64,000 nt of DNA from positions 1,488,001 through 1,552,000 of the forward strand of contig JADJOS010000001.1 in the NCBI GenBank assembly GCA_016713675.1. Direction: 5' to 3'. A model generated the notes under the pieces. It did no database searches, had not been told where the DNA came from, and saw only the letters and a program-made list of their open reading frames with translations. Below are positions 61,039 to 64,000 of the stretch, piece after piece; position 1 is the stretch's first letter; every line of letters starts with the position of its first letter. This stretch comes from Acidobacteriota bacterium. Lineage in GTDB: Bacteria; Acidobacteriota; Blastocatellia; Pyrinomonadales; Pyrinomonadaceae. Position numbers and translations under genes: made by a program.

Positions 61039-62301
61039 CTATCGCATCACGTCGACCGGATTGAGTTTGGCGGCCCGCCGTGCAGGCAGAACTGCGGCGA
61101 TCACGGTCGTGATGATCGCTGCAAGCATAGCAAGTCCGATGTACATCGGAATGATCTTGACCGGAAAGAGAGCGAGCGGTTCCTGTCCGGCCACAGCCGG
61201 CCTGGTCGGCAAACTGATCAGGTAAGCAATCGTCGTGCCCACAACCGCTCCGACCGAACTGCCGATGATCGCAACGCCCAACCCCTGAAACACGAATACT
61301 GTCGATATTTGAGATCGCCGGGCTCCCATGCTTTTCAGGATCCCGATCTCAGAGGATTTCTGAAGTACCGAAACAATAAGAACCGAGGCGATCGCAAACG
61401 CTGATGCGATCAGGCTAAATGCGGAGATCAAATACGCCGATATACCCATCATCTGCATATTGGTCAGATTTCGGGAATAGTCACGCGTCCACGGCCGGGC
61501 TTCATATTTTGTTAATGCCATGATCGTGTTCGATAGTTCTTCGACCTCGTAAATTTCATTTACCTTTATGTATATGATGTTTACCGAGGTACCGAGACCA
61601 AAAAGACTCTGTGCATTACGGAGTGTTACATACGCACTCCCGCGGCCCTGACCTCGATTGTAGATGCCCGCAATCGTGAATGAATCGGCTTGATTCGAGC
61701 TTGATGTAAGCCTTATTCGTTCGCCGACCGTGACATTCAGATCCTTTGCAAGCTCCGTATCAATGACGATCTCGTCGCTGCTCAAGCTCTTGTATCTGCC
61801 GCTGACCAGATCCCTTGTGATCGGCGTAATGACATCCAAAAGCTCGGGATCGGCCCCGACTACCGAAACCCCGACGGGATTTGCGCCCTTCGAGGCAAAC
61901 CCCTGGCCGTTTACGACTGCGGCGACTCCACTAACATTAGGCAGTCCTCTGAGCATGGTCACCACCTCGTCCCAGTTGTCAATGAACTTGAGTTGTGACG
62001 CGGATACTTCGATTCGGCTCGATGTAGGACTTTCGGGGATCTCAAGAGGCTTCGGTTTTGGATCTTCGACCTGGACCGTGACGTGAGGGATCGACTCCGT
62101 TAACAGAACAGACATCATGTTCTGCAGCCCGAAGATAAGGGAAGTGATAAATATGACGATTATTACACCTGTTGCAACGGCGCTTATCGTCAACAGTGTC
62201 TGCAGGCCACCTGAAAACAGATGCCGCACCGCGAGACGAAACTCGAAGCGGTACGCCTTTGGGATCAAGGCCGAAATAACGATGTCGCCGAATGCACTCA
62301 T
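61039..62301 (-). CDS. ABC transporter permease, FtsX/MacB/LolE type
   Basis: 420 residues with the type VII ABC layout: TM1 (about 28-55, LLTISAVATGVIIVIFITSL), a large periplasmic domain (about 65-275, MacB_PCD type, with VNGQGFASKGANPVGVSVVGADP and IVIDTELAKDLNVTVGERI), then three C-terminal helices including SEIGILKSMGARRSQI and the terminal AKLNPVDVMR. It works with the ATPase and adaptor genes, probably moving a substrate from the periplasm or outer leaflet. Confidence 0.93.
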   Translation of the reverse strand: MSAFGDIVISALIPKAYRFEFRLAVRHLFSGGLQTLLTISAVATGVIIVIFITSLIFGLQNMMSVLLTESIPHVTVQVEDPKPKPLEIPESPTSSRIEVSASQLKFIDNWDEVVTMLRGLPNVSGVAAVVNGQGFASKGANPVGVSVVGADPELLDVITPITRDLVSGRYKSLSSDEIVIDTELAKDLNVTVGERIRLTSSSNQADSFTIAGIYNRGQGRGSAYVTLRNAQSLFGLGTSVNIIYIKVNEIYEVEELSNTIMALTKYEARPWTRDYSRNLTNMQMMGISAYLISAFSLIASAFAIASVLIVSVLQKSSEIGILKSMGARRSQISTVFVFQGLGVAIIGSSVGAVVGTTIAYLISLPTRPAVAGQEPLALFPVKIIPMYIGLAMLAAIITTVIAAVLPARRAAKLNPVDVMR

Positions 62302-62307
62302 GACAAG

Positions 62308-63795
62308 TCACCTCGCCTGCACGCGATCTCCCACCTTTATATTCGTGGGGACGGCGATAATTCGATCATTAGCTTCGAGTCCCGAGATCACAGGCACACC
62401 GTCCTTTGTTGGCAGACGTGTAACGACCGGCTTCTGGGCCGCTTTACCGTCAACGATGATGAAGACCACCGTTTCGTCGCCGATCCTAATAGGAGCGGTC
62501 TCGGGAATCAATAGACGGCTGACGCCTTTTGCCGTAATAATATTTACGTTGATCGTCTGGCCCGGCCGAAGCCAATCTGGCGGGTTATCGGGTATCACCT
62601 TTATCGTTATCGTGCCGCGAACCTGATCGACCGCTGCTCCGAGTTCGGAAACTACGCCGCGGAAGCTATTCTCTGAAAACGGGTCGGACGAGATAACCGC
62701 TTCTTGTCCGACTTTCAAAGCGGAAAGGTTGCTTTCATCGACATCGATGCGAATTTCAGGCTCTACGCTGACCAGCGTAAGCACTCCGAGATTGCCAACG
62801 GACTGACCGGCCTCTGCGTTGACCTTTGTAACGGTCCCGGCGAATGGAGCCGTGACCGAGGCATTTCCGGCCTGCTCTTCGGCAACACTGAGTGCCCGCT
62901 CCGTTTCAGCAACACGACTTTGAGCCACTTTGATGTCTTCGTCTCTTGCTCCGCTTTGGATCGTGCGCAGCCGGGACTGTAGTACTCGCACATTGGCTTC
63001 CAGCGATCTAAGACTAGATTGAGCAGAGCGAACGTTGGCCCGCGATACCTCGATCGCTTGTTTCTGGGCTTCAACTCGCTTTTCGGCAACCTTTAGAATA
63101 TTTGCATCACGATCATATTGAGAACGAGAAATGTCACCGCTTTTCACCAGTGAACTGCTTCGCTCGAGTTCCTTCGCCGCCAATTCCTTTTCAGATAATA
63201 ATTGTTCAAGTACCGAACCGCCCTGGTTAACACTCTTTTCGGTCTGGGTGATGACGGACCGCTGCTGTTCGACCTGAGCGATCGCTTGATTGACCTGCTC
63301 AACGGCAGCATTGATATCGGAACCTAGGGCATCCCGCGATATCTGAGCCAATTGCGCACGAGCTGTGCTAACAGCGGATCGGGCCTGCGAGATCTGTGCT
63401 TCGGCGACGTCATTCTTTATTAAGGCCAATTGCTGGCCGCGGACAACGCTGTCACCCTCTTTCACATATAGTTTATTTACAATTCCCTGGAGTTGGGCTC
63501 CGACATTCGATTCGGTCTCGCCGCCGACTATTCCGCTGGCCGTGATCGTCTCGGTGATGGTCGCCTGTTTTGGTTCCACCAAGTCAACTGTTTTCGGCCG
63601 CCGCATAAACCAAACGACTGCGACGACGATCAAAACGAGAGCACCAAGGACTCCGAACCTGATTATCCATTTTTGACGATTTTGGGGGTTTTCGTGTTGA
63701 TCGTGCGGCTCCACCTTGGGTTCCTGAATCTTGAGCAAGGAATCTTCGGTTGATTCTTTGCGAATATCGTCCCCGGTTGTGTGAATTGCAGTCAT
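62308..63795 (-). CDS. Periplasmic adaptor (HlyD/MacA family)
   Basis: 495-residue membrane fusion protein. Cytosolic tail (1-43), membrane helix (FGVLGALVLIVVAVVWFM), beta-barrel/lipoyl half motif GIVNKLYVKEGDSVVRGQQLALI, a long alpha-hairpin (about 128-310) with coiled-coil Gln/Arg-rich heptads, second lipoyl half FAGTVTKVNAEAGQSVGNLG, and barrel region ending GDRVQAR. GGAG precedes the ATG at 63795. It bridges the FtsX permease to an outer-membrane channel (TolC-like), not encoded here. First gene of the operon. Confidence 0.93.
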   Translation of the reverse strand: MTAIHTTGDDIRKESTEDSLLKIQEPKVEPHDQHENPQNRQKWIIRFGVLGALVLIVVAVVWFMRRPKTVDLVEPKQATITETITASGIVGGETESNVGAQLQGIVNKLYVKEGDSVVRGQQLALIKNDVAEAQISQARSAVSTARAQLAQISRDALGSDINAAVEQVNQAIAQVEQQRSVITQTEKSVNQGGSVLEQLLSEKELAAKELERSSSLVKSGDISRSQYDRDANILKVAEKRVEAQKQAIEVSRANVRSAQSSLRSLEANVRVLQSRLRTIQSGARDEDIKVAQSRVAETERALSVAEEQAGNASVTAPFAGTVTKVNAEAGQSVGNLGVLTLVSVEPEIRIDVDESNLSALKVGQEAVISSDPFSENSFRGVVSELGAAVDQVRGTITIKVIPDNPPDWLRPGQTINVNIITAKGVSRLLIPETAPIRIGDETVVFIIVDGKAAQKPVVTRLPTKDGVPVISGLEANDRIIAVPTNIKVGDRVQAR

Positions 63796-64000
63796 TCAAC
63801 TCCATGTGGTATCAACACGCAATTAGATCTCATATTTTCCGACCAGAACTAGAAAAATTGTTTCGATCAAGTCTCATCCGGCCGATAAATCCTCATATCT
63901 TACATTACATCAGGCGGCACCGAACGTCAGTGAGCCTCATCACAATTGCGACTCTCTATCGACCGGGGCTCTTCATAATGAGATCCCGCTTGCCTTAAAA
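63796..64000. other. Upstream region of the export operon, no gene recognised
   Basis: No coding sequence is supported in the last 205 bp. It must contain the promoter of the HlyD-type operon on the minus strand, but no clear -35/-10 pair is visible. Confidence 0.4.

Overview
The window looks like a chromosomal segment of a Gram-negative bacterium, most likely an acidobacterium of the Blastocatellia/Pyrinomonadaceae type. That placement is inference: base composition is only a little above 50% GC by eye, there are many Sec-exported hydrolases, there are delta-60 and FG-GAP ('DGDGKTD...FRPS') secreted proteins, and intergenic palindromic repeats are abundant. There is no rRNA or tRNA gene to anchor it. 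I support 53 protein genes, two of them interrupted by single-base frameshifts; the first gene runs off the left edge.

Layout. 1-3270: an exported M1 aminopeptidase (partial) carrying three in-frame palindromic insertions, a 21-bp minisatellite, and a frameshifted TonB-domain protein. 3409-8997 (minus strand): a nucleoside uptake and salvage cluster of two ABC permeases (one frameshifted), purine nucleoside phosphorylase, uridine kinase, cytidine deaminase and an exported SAH/MTA-deaminase-like amidohydrolase. 9194-16409 (plus): a protein-quality-control block of Hsp20, ClpB, GrpE and a divergent two-ATPase Clp protein, then an exported LolA-like protein. 16502-24212: a delta-60/FG-GAP protein, a ~400-bp iteron-bearing repeat, RNase E/G with a very large insertion, and a family A DNA polymerase without a 5' nuclease domain. 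24308-28679 (plus): an FHA-GGDEF diguanylate cyclase followed by PilN-like, PilO-like, IPT-domain (PilP-like) and pseudopilin genes. 28758-36325 (minus): six exported proteins (M20 peptidase, beta-lactamase-like hydrolase, LolA-like, NTF2-like, amidohydrolase, TPR). 36398-40447: two large GT-C-like membrane proteins. 40604-45786 (plus): a chimeric Asp-box/DUF1906/FG-GAP protein, then kduD-kdgK-eda with two FadR/GntR-type operators. 46061-55803: Kir channel with riboflavin synthase, YpfJ-like and M48 metalloproteases, HU, an M50 protease, YacG, an MFS transporter and the second copy of the iteron repeat. 56047-58563: PhoU, a DUF47 phosphate regulator and Pit. 58568-63795 (minus): a tight six-gene operon of HlyD adaptor, FtsX-type permease, LolD-type ATPase, OsmC, mini-thioredoxin and an ArsP-family permease.

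How the genes work together. The nucleoside cluster imports and breaks nucleosides into bases and sugar phosphates. The chaperone block disaggregates and possibly degrades damaged protein. kduD-kdgK-eda carries ketodeoxyuronate products to pyruvate and glyceraldehyde-3-phosphate. PhoU/DUF47/Pit form a phosphate uptake unit. The last operon couples an ABC exporter to thiol chemistry and a permease of the metalloid-efflux superfamily.

The most unusual features are (1) two inverted copies, 35 kb apart, of a repeat with five TGTCGC iterons at about 22-bp phase plus a perfect 20-bp palindrome, (2) three in-frame palindromic insertions within one peptidase gene, (3) a Clp ATPase lacking the pore-loop tyrosine in both rings, and (4) the OsmC/thioredoxin/permease/ABC-exporter operon. 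All functional statements are from sequence reading alone; no searches were run.
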